DNA from: Micromonospora matsumotoense
GTDB taxonomy: Bacteria > Actinomycetota > Actinomycetes > Mycobacteriales > Micromonosporaceae
Length of the DNA stretch: 64,000 nt
Reading direction: 5' to 3'
NCBI RefSeq assembly: GCF_900091525.1
Contig: NZ_FMCU01000002.1
Location: 558,001-622,000 of the forward strand
Position 1 is the first letter of the stretch. Every line of letters starts with the position of its first letter. Both the position numbers and the translations under genes were made by a program. The notes beneath the pieces were generated by a model. The model was not told where the DNA came from. It was given only the letters and a program-made list of their open reading frames with translations, and did not search any database. Below, piece after piece: positions 1 through 7,603 of the stretch.

Positions 1-85
1 ATTCGTAGGGCTGTCCGGCGGTCGGCACGGTGACCGGGGCGGGGCGGGGCCCAGGGATGGTCGCCATCGGTTGGGTCTGGGTCAC
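1..85 (-). CDS. kamA: Partial divergent gene, probable L-lysine 2,3-aminomutase N-terminus
   Basis: The gene runs off the left edge. From a GTG at 85, preceded by a good GGAGGGG ribosome site, the minus strand reads MTQTQPMATIPGPRP and, at the edge, AGQPYE. The AGQPYE(Y) ending resembles, from memory, the start of actinobacterial lysine 2,3-aminomutases, where it precedes the ELVEPDW stretch. Lysine 2,3-aminomutase makes L-beta-lysine, the substrate of the KamDE enzyme encoded on the other side of the shared promoter region, so context supports the call. Only 28 residues are visible and no radical-SAM motif can be seen. Another divergent gene is possible. Confidence 0.5.
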   Translation of the reverse strand, partial: MTQTQPMATIPGPRPAPVTVPTAGQPYE

Positions 86-247
86 GGCCCCTCCTCGTGG
101 TGTGCGTGGCCGGGGTGACCGGCGAGCGGTGATCGGCAGATTCGAAGGCTACTGGAAAATATCCGGCGAAGAAATTAGTCTGCCGTAAGTTTTCCCGCGA
201 TGCGAGTCCTGGCCGGGGCTTCGGGCGGTGGAGAGGGGGAGGTTGGT
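86..247. promoter_or_regulatory. Divergent promoter region of the lysine cluster
   Basis: This 160-bp gap separates the divergent kamA-like start from kdd. An A/T-rich patch at about 151-190 stands out in otherwise GC-rich DNA and probably holds the promoters. No clear palindromic operator was found. The ribosome site GGGGGAGG at about 234-241 decides the kdd start at 248. Confidence 0.4.
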
Positions 248-1309
248 GTGACATCACCGGTGGGCCTGCACCGCGTCGTGGAACCGGCGGGGGTGCTGCC
301 GCAGGCGGCCTGGCGGCTGGACGCCGACCCCCGGATCGCCCCGAACGAGGTGCGCATCCGGGTCGAGCGGCTGAATCTCGACGCGGCGAGCTTCCGGCAG
401 TTGGCCGAGAAGCACGGCGGGGACGGTGCGAAGGTCCGCGCCGAGGTGCTGGAGATCGTGTCGACCCGGGGCAAGATGCAGAATCCGGTGACCGGGTCGG
501 GTGGGATGCTGATCGGCACCGTGGAGGAGGTCGGTCGCCGGTCACCGCTGGGGTTGACGGCGGGTGACCGGGTGGCGACGCTGGTGTCGTTGACGTTGAC
601 GCCGTTGACCATCCTCGACGGGTTGGCCCGTTGGGACGGGCGCAGCGAGCAGGTGCCGTGCGACGGGTACGCGATCCTGTTCGCCCGGTCCATCGCGGCG
701 GTGCTGCCGGCGGATCTGCATCCGGAGTTGGCGCTGGCGGTGCTGGACGTGTGTGGGGCGCCGGCGTTGACCGCCCGGGTGGTCGCCGAGCAGGTGGCGC
801 GGCGGGAGCGCGCCGGTGACCGGTCGGCGGTGACGGTGGCGGTGATCGGTGGGGGCGGTAAGAGCGGGTCGTTGTCGTTGGCGGCGGCGCGGCGGGCGGG
901 CGCGGGTCGTACCGTCGGGGTGGTGCCGGTGGCGGCGGAGCGGGACGCGCTGGTGGCGGCCGGTCTGGCGTCGGTGGTGGCGTTGGCCGATGCCCGGGAT
1001 CCGGTGGGGTTGTCGTCGGCGGTGACCACGGCGTTGGGTGGGCCGGCGGACGTGACGGTGGTGTGCGTGGACGTGCCGGGGTGTGAGCACGGGGCGGTGT
1101 TGGCCACGGCGGACGGCGGCACGGTGATCTTCTTCTCGATGGCGACGAGTTTCGCGGCGGCGGCGTTGGGTGCGGAGGGGCTGGCGGCGGACGTGACGAT
1201 GCTGGTGGGCAACGGTTACGTGCCGGGGCACGCGGATCTGGCGTTGGGGTTGTTGCGCGCGGAGCCGGGGGTACGTGGTCTCTTCGAGTCCCGGTTGGCG
1301 GCAGACTGA
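248..1309 (+). CDS. kdd: L-erythro-3,5-diaminohexanoate dehydrogenase
   Basis: The enzyme oxidatively deaminates 3,5-diaminohexanoate to 3-keto-5-aminohexanoate with NAD(P)+, the step after lysine 5,6-aminomutase. The 353-residue product has the family hallmarks as I remember them: an N-terminal stretch with RVERLNLDAASFRQL, a middle TGSGGMLIGTVEEVG segment and a Rossmann part with VAVIGGGGKSGSLSLAAAR. The GTG at 248 is chosen because a GGGGGAGG ribosome site lies just upstream; an in-frame ATG at 200 has none. It is the first gene of the plus-strand cluster, with the amidohydrolase starting 5 bp after its stop. Confidence 0.85.
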   Translation: MTSPVGLHRVVEPAGVLPQAAWRLDADPRIAPNEVRIRVERLNLDAASFRQLAEKHGGDGAKVRAEVLEIVSTRGKMQNPVTGSGGMLIGTVEEVGRRSPLGLTAGDRVATLVSLTLTPLTILDGLARWDGRSEQVPCDGYAILFARSIAAVLPADLHPELALAVLDVCGAPALTARVVAEQVARRERAGDRSAVTVAVIGGGGKSGSLSLAAARRAGAGRTVGVVPVAAERDALVAAGLASVVALADARDPVGLSSAVTTALGGPADVTVVCVDVPGCEHGAVLATADGGTVIFFSMATSFAAAALGAEGLAADVTMLVGNGYVPGHADLALGLLRAEPGVRGLFESRLAAD

Positions 1310-1314
1310 GTGCC

Positions 1315-2880
1315 ATGACGAACCCCTCGACGTTGTACTGCGGTGGAGTGCTGCACTGTCCGGCGGAGCCGAGCGCGACGGCGCTGTTGGTGCGGGACGG
1401 GCGGATCGCCTGGTTGGGTGGTGACGCGGATGCGCCGGCTGCCGATCGGGTGGTGGAGTTGGACGGGGCGTTGGTGACGCCGGCGTTCGTGGACGCGCAC
1501 GTGCACGCCACGGACACCGGGTTGGTGTTGTCGGGCCTGGATCTGTCGTCGGTGCGGTCGTCGGGGGAGTTGCTGGCGTCGGTGTCGGCGTTCGCGGCGG
1601 GTCGGCCGGGTGACGCGGTGGTGTTGGGGCACGGCTGGGACGAGTCGACGTGGGTGGATCCGCGGCTGCCGGGGGCGGTGGAGCTGGATCGGGCGGCGGG
1701 TGGCCGGCGGGTGTACCTGTCGCAGGCGTCGATCCATTCGGCGTTGGTGTCGCAGGCGTTGCTGGCGGCGTGTCCGGAGGCGGCGGGGGTGCCGGGTTTC
1801 GACGCTTCGGGGTGGTTGCGGCGGGACGCGCACCATGTGGTGCGGGTGGCGGCGCAGGGTTCGGTGGGTCGGGCGCAGCGGGTGGCGGCGCAGCGGGTGG
1901 CGTTGGCGCATGCGGCGTCGTTGGGGATCGCGGCGGTGCACGAGTGTGGTGGTCCGCAGATTTCCGACGAGGAGGACTTCACCGGGTTGTTGGCGTTGTC
2001 GGGTGCGGGGTTGCCGGAGGTGTACGGGTACTGGGGTGAGTTGTCGGGGGCGGCGCGGGCCCGGGAGTTGGGTGCGGTGGGTGCGGGTGGTGATCTGTTC
2101 GCGGACGGGGCGTTGGGGTCGCGGACGGCGCACGTGTCGCGGGACTACGTCGATGGTGAGGGTTGCGGGCACGGTTATCTGAACGCTGTTCAGGTGCGTG
2201 ACCATCTGGTGGATTGTGCGGCGCACGGGATGCAGGGCGGGTTCCATGCGATCGGGGATGCGGCGATCTCGACGGTGTTGGCGGGGTTCGCTGCGGCGGC
2301 GGCGGTGTTGGGGACGGACCGGGTGCGGGCGGCCCGGCACCGGGTGGAGCACGCGGAGATCATGAGTAAGCGGTTGATCGCGGGGTTCGTGGAGTACGGG
2401 GTGGTGGCGAGCATGCAGCCGGCGTTCGACCGGTTGTGGGGTGGTGCGGGTCGGATGTACGAATCGCGGCTGGGTCTGGCCCGGTCGTTGGAGTCGAATC
2501 CGATGGGGGCGATGCACGGTGTGGGGGTGGCGTTGGCGTTCGGGTCGGATTCGCCGGTGACGCCGTTGGATCCGTGGGGGTCGGTGCGGGCGGCGGCGGC
2601 GCATCACAGTGCGGCGCAGCGGATGAGTGTGCGGGCGGCGTTCGCGGCGCACACCCGGGGCGGGTGGCGGGCGGTGCACCTGGACAACGAGGGTGTGCTC
2701 GCGTTGGGGGCGCCGGCGACGTTCGCGGTGTGGGACACCCCGGTGGGGGTGGAGCGGGGGTTGCCGGTGTTGCAGGCCGACGATCCGGAGTTGCGGGGGC
2801 CGGCGGATCCGACGCCGTTGCCGGTGTGTCGGCGCACGGTGTTGCGCGGTGAGGTCATCTATGAGGAAGGCATTTCGTGA
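1315..2880 (+). CDS. YtcJ-like metal-dependent amidohydrolase
   Basis: A 521-residue amidohydrolase-3 family protein, expected to hydrolyse an amide or N-acyl bond with one or two metal ions. Visible metal-site motifs in order are HVH in AFVDAHVHATD (about residues 60-70), a His in GFHAIGDAA, another in HRVEHAEIM, and the Asp of FGSDSPVTP. It sits inside the lysine cluster: 5 bp after kdd and overlapping kamD by four bases (GTGA, 2877-2880), so it is almost certainly co-translated with the mutase. It is not a member of the classical clostridial lysine fermentation operon. Deacylation of an N-acylated lysine or beta-lysine derivative would fit, but that is a guess. Its substrate is unknown. 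Confidence 0.8.
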   Translation: MTNPSTLYCGGVLHCPAEPSATALLVRDGRIAWLGGDADAPAADRVVELDGALVTPAFVDAHVHATDTGLVLSGLDLSSVRSSGELLASVSAFAAGRPGDAVVLGHGWDESTWVDPRLPGAVELDRAAGGRRVYLSQASIHSALVSQALLAACPEAAGVPGFDASGWLRRDAHHVVRVAAQGSVGRAQRVAAQRVALAHAASLGIAAVHECGGPQISDEEDFTGLLALSGAGLPEVYGYWGELSGAARARELGAVGAGGDLFADGALGSRTAHVSRDYVDGEGCGHGYLNAVQVRDHLVDCAAHGMQGGFHAIGDAAISTVLAGFAAAAAVLGTDRVRAARHRVEHAEIMSKRLIAGFVEYGVVASMQPAFDRLWGGAGRMYESRLGLARSLESNPMGAMHGVGVALAFGSDSPVTPLDPWGSVRAAAAHHSAAQRMSVRAAFAAHTRGGWRAVHLDNEGVLALGAPATFAVWDTPVGVERGLPVLQADDPELRGPADPTPLPVCRRTVLRGEVIYEEGIS

Positions 2881-4472
2881 GCGAGCGATCCATCGGTACG
2901 GCGCGGCAGGGCGGGTCGGGCAAGCTTGGTCTTGATCCGGTGTTGGTGGGGCGGGCGCGGGAGTTGGCGCGTCGGGCCGGGCAGCCGGTGGTGGATCTGG
3001 CGCGTAGTCACACGACGGTGTCGGTGGAGCGGGCGGTGTTGAGGCTGGCCGGGGTGTCGGGTGCGGATCCGGATGGGATTCCGTGGGTGAACCGGTTGGT
3101 GGATGCGGTGGTGGCGGATGTCGGTCTGGGTCACGGGGTGGCGTTGCCGGTGTTCGACGCGCTGGTCCGGGAGGGTGTCCCGGATGTGACGTTGTTGGCG
3201 CAGAAGGCGGCGGCGGGGTCGGTGCGGTTCGTGGTGCCGTCGGGGAAGGCGGCGACGGCGGCGCGGCGGGCGTCGCGCCGGGCGGTGGCGGCGGGTGTGC
3301 GGCAGGTGGATCGGCGGCGGGCGGAGCGGGAGCGTCTCGTCCGGCGGTACGGGGATCCGAAGCGGCGGCCGTGGATCTATCTGATCGTGGCTACCGGGGA
3401 CATCTATGAGGACATTCCGCAGGCGCAGGCGGCGGCGCGGGCGGGTGCGGACGTGATCGCGGTGATCCGGTCGACGGGGCAGTCGTTGTTGGATTATGTG
3501 CCGGAGGGGGCGACCCGGGAGGGGTTCGCGGGGACGTACGCGACGCAGGAGAACTTCCGGTTGATGCGGGCGGCGTTGGATGAGACGTCGAAGGAGTTGG
3601 GCCGCTATGTGCGGTTGACGAATTACGCGTCGGGGTTGTGTATGCCGGAGATGGCGACGTTGGCCGGTCTGGAGCGGCTGGACATGATGCTCAACGATTC
3701 GATGTACGGGATTCTGTTCCGGGACATCAATCCGATTCGGACGTTCGTGGACCAGCGGTTTTCGCGGCAGGTGCACGCGCGGGCGGGGATCATCATCAAC
3801 ACCGGTGAGGACAACTATCTGACCACGGCGGATGCGGTGGACGAGGCGCACACGGTGACGGTGTCGCAGTTGCTCAACGAGTTCTTCGCGCATGAGGCGG
3901 GGTTGGCGGACTGGCAGTTGGGTCTGGGGCACGCGTTCGAGATCAACCCGGATGTGCCGGAGTCGTTCCGGTTGGAGTTGGCGCACGCGTTGTTGGCGCG
4001 GGAGTTGTTTCCGGATGCGCCGTTGAAGTGGATGCCGCCGACGAAGCACATGACCGGTGACGTGTTCCGGGGGAATCTGTTGGACGGGTTCTTCAATCTG
4101 GTGGGCGCGATGACGGGGCAGGGGATCCTGTTGGTGGGGATGATGACGGAGGCGGTGGTGACGCCGTGGTTGTCGGATCGGGACATCGCCCTGCAGAACG
4201 TGCGGTACGTGTTGGGTGCGGCGGGTGGGTTGCACGAGGATTTCGTGCCGGCGCCGGGTGGGTTCATCCAGCAGCGGGCGCACCGGGTGCTGGGTGAGGC
4301 GGTGGATCTGCTGGAGCGGATCGGGGACCAGTCGTTGTTGACGGCGATCGCCGAGGGCACGTTCGGCATCATGAAGCGGCCGGCGGACCGGGGTAAGGGG
4401 CTGGCGGGGGTGGCGCGGCACGAGGCGGCCTACTACAACCCGGCGACGGAGATCCTGGAGCAGGTGGCATGA
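2877..4472 (+). CDS. kamD: Lysine 5,6-aminomutase alpha subunit
   Basis: The large subunit of the adenosylcobalamin- and PLP-dependent mutase that moves the terminal amino group of beta-lysine (or D-lysine) to make 3,5- (or 2,5-) diaminohexanoate. The 531-residue length matches the family. Recognisable stretches include IPWVNRLVDAVV, FVVPSGKAATAARRASRRAV, WIYLIVATGDIYEDIPQAQ and RDINPIRTFVDQRFSR, which form the TIM-barrel and PLP/substrate region. Start GTG 2877 overlaps the amidohydrolase stop as GTGA and the stop overlaps kamE as ATGA, so translation is coupled on both sides. Confidence 0.93.
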   Translation: MSERSIGTARQGGSGKLGLDPVLVGRARELARRAGQPVVDLARSHTTVSVERAVLRLAGVSGADPDGIPWVNRLVDAVVADVGLGHGVALPVFDALVREGVPDVTLLAQKAAAGSVRFVVPSGKAATAARRASRRAVAAGVRQVDRRRAERERLVRRYGDPKRRPWIYLIVATGDIYEDIPQAQAAARAGADVIAVIRSTGQSLLDYVPEGATREGFAGTYATQENFRLMRAALDETSKELGRYVRLTNYASGLCMPEMATLAGLERLDMMLNDSMYGILFRDINPIRTFVDQRFSRQVHARAGIIINTGEDNYLTTADAVDEAHTVTVSQLLNEFFAHEAGLADWQLGLGHAFEINPDVPESFRLELAHALLARELFPDAPLKWMPPTKHMTGDVFRGNLLDGFFNLVGAMTGQGILLVGMMTEAVVTPWLSDRDIALQNVRYVLGAAGGLHEDFVPAPGGFIQQRAHRVLGEAVDLLERIGDQSLLTAIAEGTFGIMKRPADRGKGLAGVARHEAAYYNPATEILEQVA

Positions 4473-5293
4473 GCGGGCGCACCGAGCGGAGCGAGGGCCG
4501 CGAGAGCATGACCGGCGAGCCCGGCGTGGGCGTCGTGGAGTCCGGTGGGAAGCGGGTGGTCCGGCCGTACGGGGACACCACCGGTGACGGGATGGTGCAG
4601 GTGTCGTTCACGTTGCCGGTGCCGCATGACAAGCGGGCCGAGGGTGCGGCGGTGCAGTTGGCGAACCGGATGGGTATCGATCCGGCGATGCTGGTGCACG
4701 CGAAGCCGATGAGTGACGGGTTCACCTTCTTCGTGGTGTACGGGCGGGTGCACCATCTGGTGGACCTGGATCGGGTGCAGGTGGTGGAGCGGGACTTTCC
4801 GTTGCTGGGCGCCAAGGAGGTCAATGCGGTGGTGAAGCAGCGGTTGCGCCGGAAGTTGTCGGTGGTGGGGGCGTGTATCGGCACGGACGCGCACACGGTC
4901 GGTATCGACGCGATCCTGAATGTGAAGGGCATCGCGGGGGAGAAGGGTCTGGAGTATTACCGGGAGTTGAAGGTGACCAATCTGGGTGCGCAGGTCAGTG
5001 TGCCGGAGTTGGTGGAGGCGGCCCGGCGGGAGCGGGCGGATGCGGTCCTGGTGTCGCAGGTGGTGACGCAGCGTGATGCGCATCTGCACAACACGCGGGA
5101 GATGTCGGCGGCGTTCCGGGAGGCGTTGCCGGCGGGGAAGCGGCCGTTGCTGATCGTGGGTGGGCCGCGGTTCGACGAGAAGATGACCGCCGAGTTGGGG
5201 GTGGACCGGATCTTCGGTCGGGGGACCACGCCGGGTGAGGTGGCGTCGTATCTGGTGCATGCGTTGGTGACGGACAGGAAGGCGAGGGTATGA
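4469..5293 (+). CDS. kamE: Lysine 5,6-aminomutase beta subunit, B12-binding
   Basis: The small subunit of the mutase, carrying the Rossmann cobalamin domain. The base-off DxHxxG signature is present as DAHTVG at residues 140-145, so His142 should be the cobalt ligand. Lys153 in the following NVKG lies 11 residues after this His, the same spacing as the PLP-binding lysine of the Clostridium sticklandii enzyme (His133/Lys144, from memory). The product is 274 residues. ATGA overlaps join it to kamD (4469-4472) and kal (5290-5293). An internal Met14 could be an alternative start. The enzyme needs adenosylcobalamin. Confidence 0.93.
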   Translation: MSGRTERSEGRESMTGEPGVGVVESGGKRVVRPYGDTTGDGMVQVSFTLPVPHDKRAEGAAVQLANRMGIDPAMLVHAKPMSDGFTFFVVYGRVHHLVDLDRVQVVERDFPLLGAKEVNAVVKQRLRRKLSVVGACIGTDAHTVGIDAILNVKGIAGEKGLEYYRELKVTNLGAQVSVPELVEAARRERADAVLVSQVVTQRDAHLHNTREMSAAFREALPAGKRPLLIVGGPRFDEKMTAELGVDRIFGRGTTPGEVASYLVHALVTDRKARV

Positions 5294-5682
5294 GTGACTC
5301 CCGGGTCGGGTTGACGGTGACGCACCGGCGGTACGTGCCGTATGCGCACGCCCATTACGCGGGGAACCTGGTGGACGGGGCGTACGCGTTGGGGTTGTTC
5401 GGGGATGTGGCGACGGAGGTGTGTATCCGTACCGATGGGGACGAGGGGTTGTTCGCGTCGTACGCGGATGTGCAGTTCCTGGCGGCGGTGCGGGCGGGTG
5501 ACGTGGTCGAGGTGACGGCGACGGTGGTGCGGGTGGGCACCCGGAGCCGGACGATCGACTTCGTGGCGCGGGTGGTGTGTCGGGGGCGGCCGGAGCGGGG
5601 TGGGTCGGCGGCGGAGGTGTTGGCGGAGCCGGTGGTGGCGGTGACGGCGACGGGCACCGTGGTCGTTCCCGGGGCGGCGTGA
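5290..5682 (+). CDS. kal: 3-aminobutyryl-CoA ammonia-lyase
   Basis: A 130-residue hotdog-fold protein that would remove ammonia from 3-aminobutyryl-CoA to give crotonyl-CoA, the last lysine-specific step. The opening VTHRRYVPYAHAHYAGNLVDGAY and the later ASYADVQFLAAVRAGD and RSRTIDF stretches are typical of Kal. It overlaps kamE by ATGA and the next gene by GTGA. The preceding enzyme, the 3-keto-5-aminohexanoate cleavage enzyme (Kce), is not in the window and may lie left of position 1 or elsewhere. Confidence 0.87.
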   Translation: MSDSRVGLTVTHRRYVPYAHAHYAGNLVDGAYALGLFGDVATEVCIRTDGDEGLFASYADVQFLAAVRAGDVVEVTATVVRVGTRSRTIDFVARVVCRGRPERGGSAAEVLAEPVVAVTATGTVVVPGAA

Positions 5683-7028
5683 GTCTGGTGGTCTGCGCCG
5701 ACGTCGGGTCGACCTGGACGAAGGCGGCGGTGGTGGACCTGGACGCGGGGCGGTTGGTGGGGGCGTCGTCGGCGCCGACGACGGTCGGCACGGATGTGCT
5801 GCACGGTCTGGATGCGGCGGTCGGCGTGGCGGTGGGCCGCGCCGGTGTCACGGCAGACCCCCACCGCCTGCCGTGGTACGTGTGTTCGTCGGCCGGGGGT
5901 GGGTTGCGGCTGGCGGTGGTGGGTTACGAGCCGTTGGTGACCGCGCAGGCGGGGCGTCGGGTGGGGTTGTCGGCGGGGGCGAACGTGGTGCACGTGGCGG
6001 CGGGCCGGTTGGCGGCGGCGGATCTGGCGGCGATGCGGGCGGCCCGGCCGGATGTGGTGTTGCTGGTCGGTGGCACCGATGGTGGGGATGTCGACACGGT
6101 GACGCACAACGCGACCCGGTTGGCGCGGGCCCGGTGGCGGGTGCCGATGGTGTTGGCCGGCAACGTCGATGTCCGGGACGGGTTGCGGGAGGTGTTGGCG
6201 GCGGCGGGGGTGCCGGTGACGGTGGCGGACAACGTGCTGCCCCGGATCGGGGTGTTGGCCCCGGCGTCGGCGCGGGCGGCGATCCGGGAGGTGTTCCTGC
6301 GGCACGTCATCGGGGGTAAGCGGTTGTCGCGGGGGCCCCGGTTCGCCCGGTTGGTGCGGGCGGCCACCCCCGATGCGGTGTTGACCGGGGTGGAGGTCCT
6401 CGCCGACGTGGTGGGTGGGGATCTGGCGGTGGTGGACGTGGGTGGGGCGACGACCGACGTGTATTCGGTGCTGACGCCGGACGAGCGGGCCGGTGGGCCG
6501 GGTGGGGAGGTGGCCGGGGTGTTGTGGCGGGCCCGCACCGTGGAGGGTGATCTGGGGATGCGGTGGAGCGCGCCGGGGGTGGTGCGGGCGGCGGTGCAGG
6601 AGCGGCTGCTCGATGCGGCCGGGCAGGAGGCGTTGGCGGCGGCGGCGGCGGTGCGGGCGGCTGATCCGGGGTTCCTGCCGGCTGACGGGGAGGGTCTGGC
6701 GGTGGACGGGCGGATCGCGGCGTTGGCGGCGACGGTGGCGTTGCGGCGGCATGCCCGGGGTGCGGCGACGGGGGAGCGGGCCGGTCGGGATCTGCGGGAT
6801 GTGCGGCTGCTGGTGGGTTCCGGTGGTGTGTTGCGTCACGCGCAGGCCGGTGCGGCGGTGGGGGTGTTGACGCAGGTGCTCACCGATCATGCCGGGGGGT
6901 GGCCGTTGCCGCGGGCGGCACGGCCGGTGGTGGACGTGGATTACGTGCTGGCCGCCGGTGGGTTGCTCGCCGGGGAGCATCCGGTGGCGGCGGGGGCGTT
7001 GCTGGGTCGGCATCTCGGTGGGGAGTGA
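5679..7028 (+). CDS. MutL/GlmL-family reactivase, probable KamB-like
   Basis: An actin/Hsp70-type ATPase fold, shown by an N-terminal phosphate loop CADVGSTWTKAAVVD and a second motif VVDVGGATTDVYSV at about residues 250-262. The family (MutL/GlmL) accompanies B12-dependent mutases and is thought to reactivate them by ATP-driven removal of damaged cobalamin. KamB of the anaerobic lysine operons belongs here, as I recall. The 449-residue product starts at GTG 5679, overlapping the kal stop as GTGA; a longer reading frame from 5577 would overlap kal by over 100 bp and is rejected. A MutS-like KamC partner is not present nearby. Role inferred from family plus tight coupling to kamDE. Confidence 0.8.
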   Translation: MSLVVCADVGSTWTKAAVVDLDAGRLVGASSAPTTVGTDVLHGLDAAVGVAVGRAGVTADPHRLPWYVCSSAGGGLRLAVVGYEPLVTAQAGRRVGLSAGANVVHVAAGRLAAADLAAMRAARPDVVLLVGGTDGGDVDTVTHNATRLARARWRVPMVLAGNVDVRDGLREVLAAAGVPVTVADNVLPRIGVLAPASARAAIREVFLRHVIGGKRLSRGPRFARLVRAATPDAVLTGVEVLADVVGGDLAVVDVGGATTDVYSVLTPDERAGGPGGEVAGVLWRARTVEGDLGMRWSAPGVVRAAVQERLLDAAGQEALAAAAAVRAADPGFLPADGEGLAVDGRIAALAATVALRRHARGAATGERAGRDLRDVRLLVGSGGVLRHAQAGAAVGVLTQVLTDHAGGWPLPRAARPVVDVDYVLAAGGLLAGEHPVAAGALLGRHLGGE

Positions 7029-7080
7029 GCCGCGCCGACGCGACACGCCGGGTTGGTGGGTGCGACTGGCCGGGGGTGGG

Positions 7081-7111
7081 TTGACAGCGGCGGGGGTGTA
7101 GGCCGTACCGT
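7081..7111 (+). promoter_or_regulatory. Candidate promoter of an unannotated transcript
   Basis: TTGACA at 7081-7086 is a perfect -35 hexamer. The best -10 match, TACCGT at 7106-7111 (T-A-N3-T), lies 19 bp downstream, slightly long. No convincing protein-coding gene starts within 450 bp, so the promoter probably serves the structured region that follows. Confidence 0.45.
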
Positions 7112-7112
7112 C

Positions 7113-7420
7113 TTTGAGTCCTACTACGGGAAGCGGCTGTTGTTCGCTTCGTCCCTTCGTCCGCTGGCCGAGCGACATTGTTGGTGCGTCTCGTCGCGGC
7201 GGCCAGGTCCAGCGGGCGGGGGTCGGCGGGGCGGCGCGAACCGGCCGCGGTTACCGGTGTACGGGCAGGGTGAGGGGTACGGCCAGTAGACAACGGCCGG
7301 GCGGGGGCAGCCAGTCCACCGTCAGGTCGGTCCGAAGGTCGGCGCCGCTCATTCTCGCCCCACCGGCCGGGAAGGGCCTGGGAGCATCGGGGCGCGGCTT
7401 AGGCCGCGCCCCGATTTTGT
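7113..7420 (+). ncRNA. Candidate structured small RNA, about 300 nt
   Basis: A 575-bp stretch (7029-7603) lacks a supportable gene. It opens with a TTGACA promoter element and reaches a perfect 13-bp terminator at 7386-7415. Between them are complementary pairs: GAAGCG 7130-7135 with CGCTTC 7146-7151, and CCGCTGG 7162-7168 with CCAGCGG 7209-7215. GGCCGTAC 7101-7108 can also pair with GTACGGCC 7277-7284, but part of it lies upstream of the presumed start. RNase P, tmRNA and SRP signatures were looked for and not seen. Length and layout resemble the RNA polymerase-associated Ms1-type RNAs of mycobacteria, but I cannot show homology. Overlapping reading frames here look like composition shadows. 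Confidence 0.5.
7386..7415 (+). terminator. Strong intrinsic terminator
   Basis: A perfect 13-bp stem, ATCGGGGCGCGGC (7386-7398) and GCCGCGCCCCGAT (7403-7415), with a TTAG tetraloop and a short T run after the stem. It lies 360 bp past the reactivase stop, too far to be that gene's obvious terminator, and fits the end of a separate transcript. Confidence 0.85.
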
Positions 7421-7603
7421 GTCCGCCCGTGGTGGCCCGCTACCGGTGTCCGTTTTCCCGGTGGCGCGGTGCGGTCCGGCCTTCGGTGGGCGCGGTGGTG
7501 GTTGGTCGGGCTGCCCATCCGTCGCCTGTTGCGGCGGCCCCTGCTCGGGGGTTCCGGGGTGTCGGGGTGGGGCGGGTAGCCTTCGGCCCGTGATCGTGGT
7601 GAG

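Noticed and set aside
5577..5678. Upstream extension of the MutL/GlmL-like gene
   Set aside because: The extra 34 residues are Gly-rich, overlap kal and precede a GTG with the same GTGA coupling used by the other genes of the operon.
7113..7593. A 159-codon plus-strand frame in the gap before lnt
   Set aside because: Arg/Gly/Ser-rich composition, no ribosome site and a strong terminator inside it. An RNA gene explains the region better.
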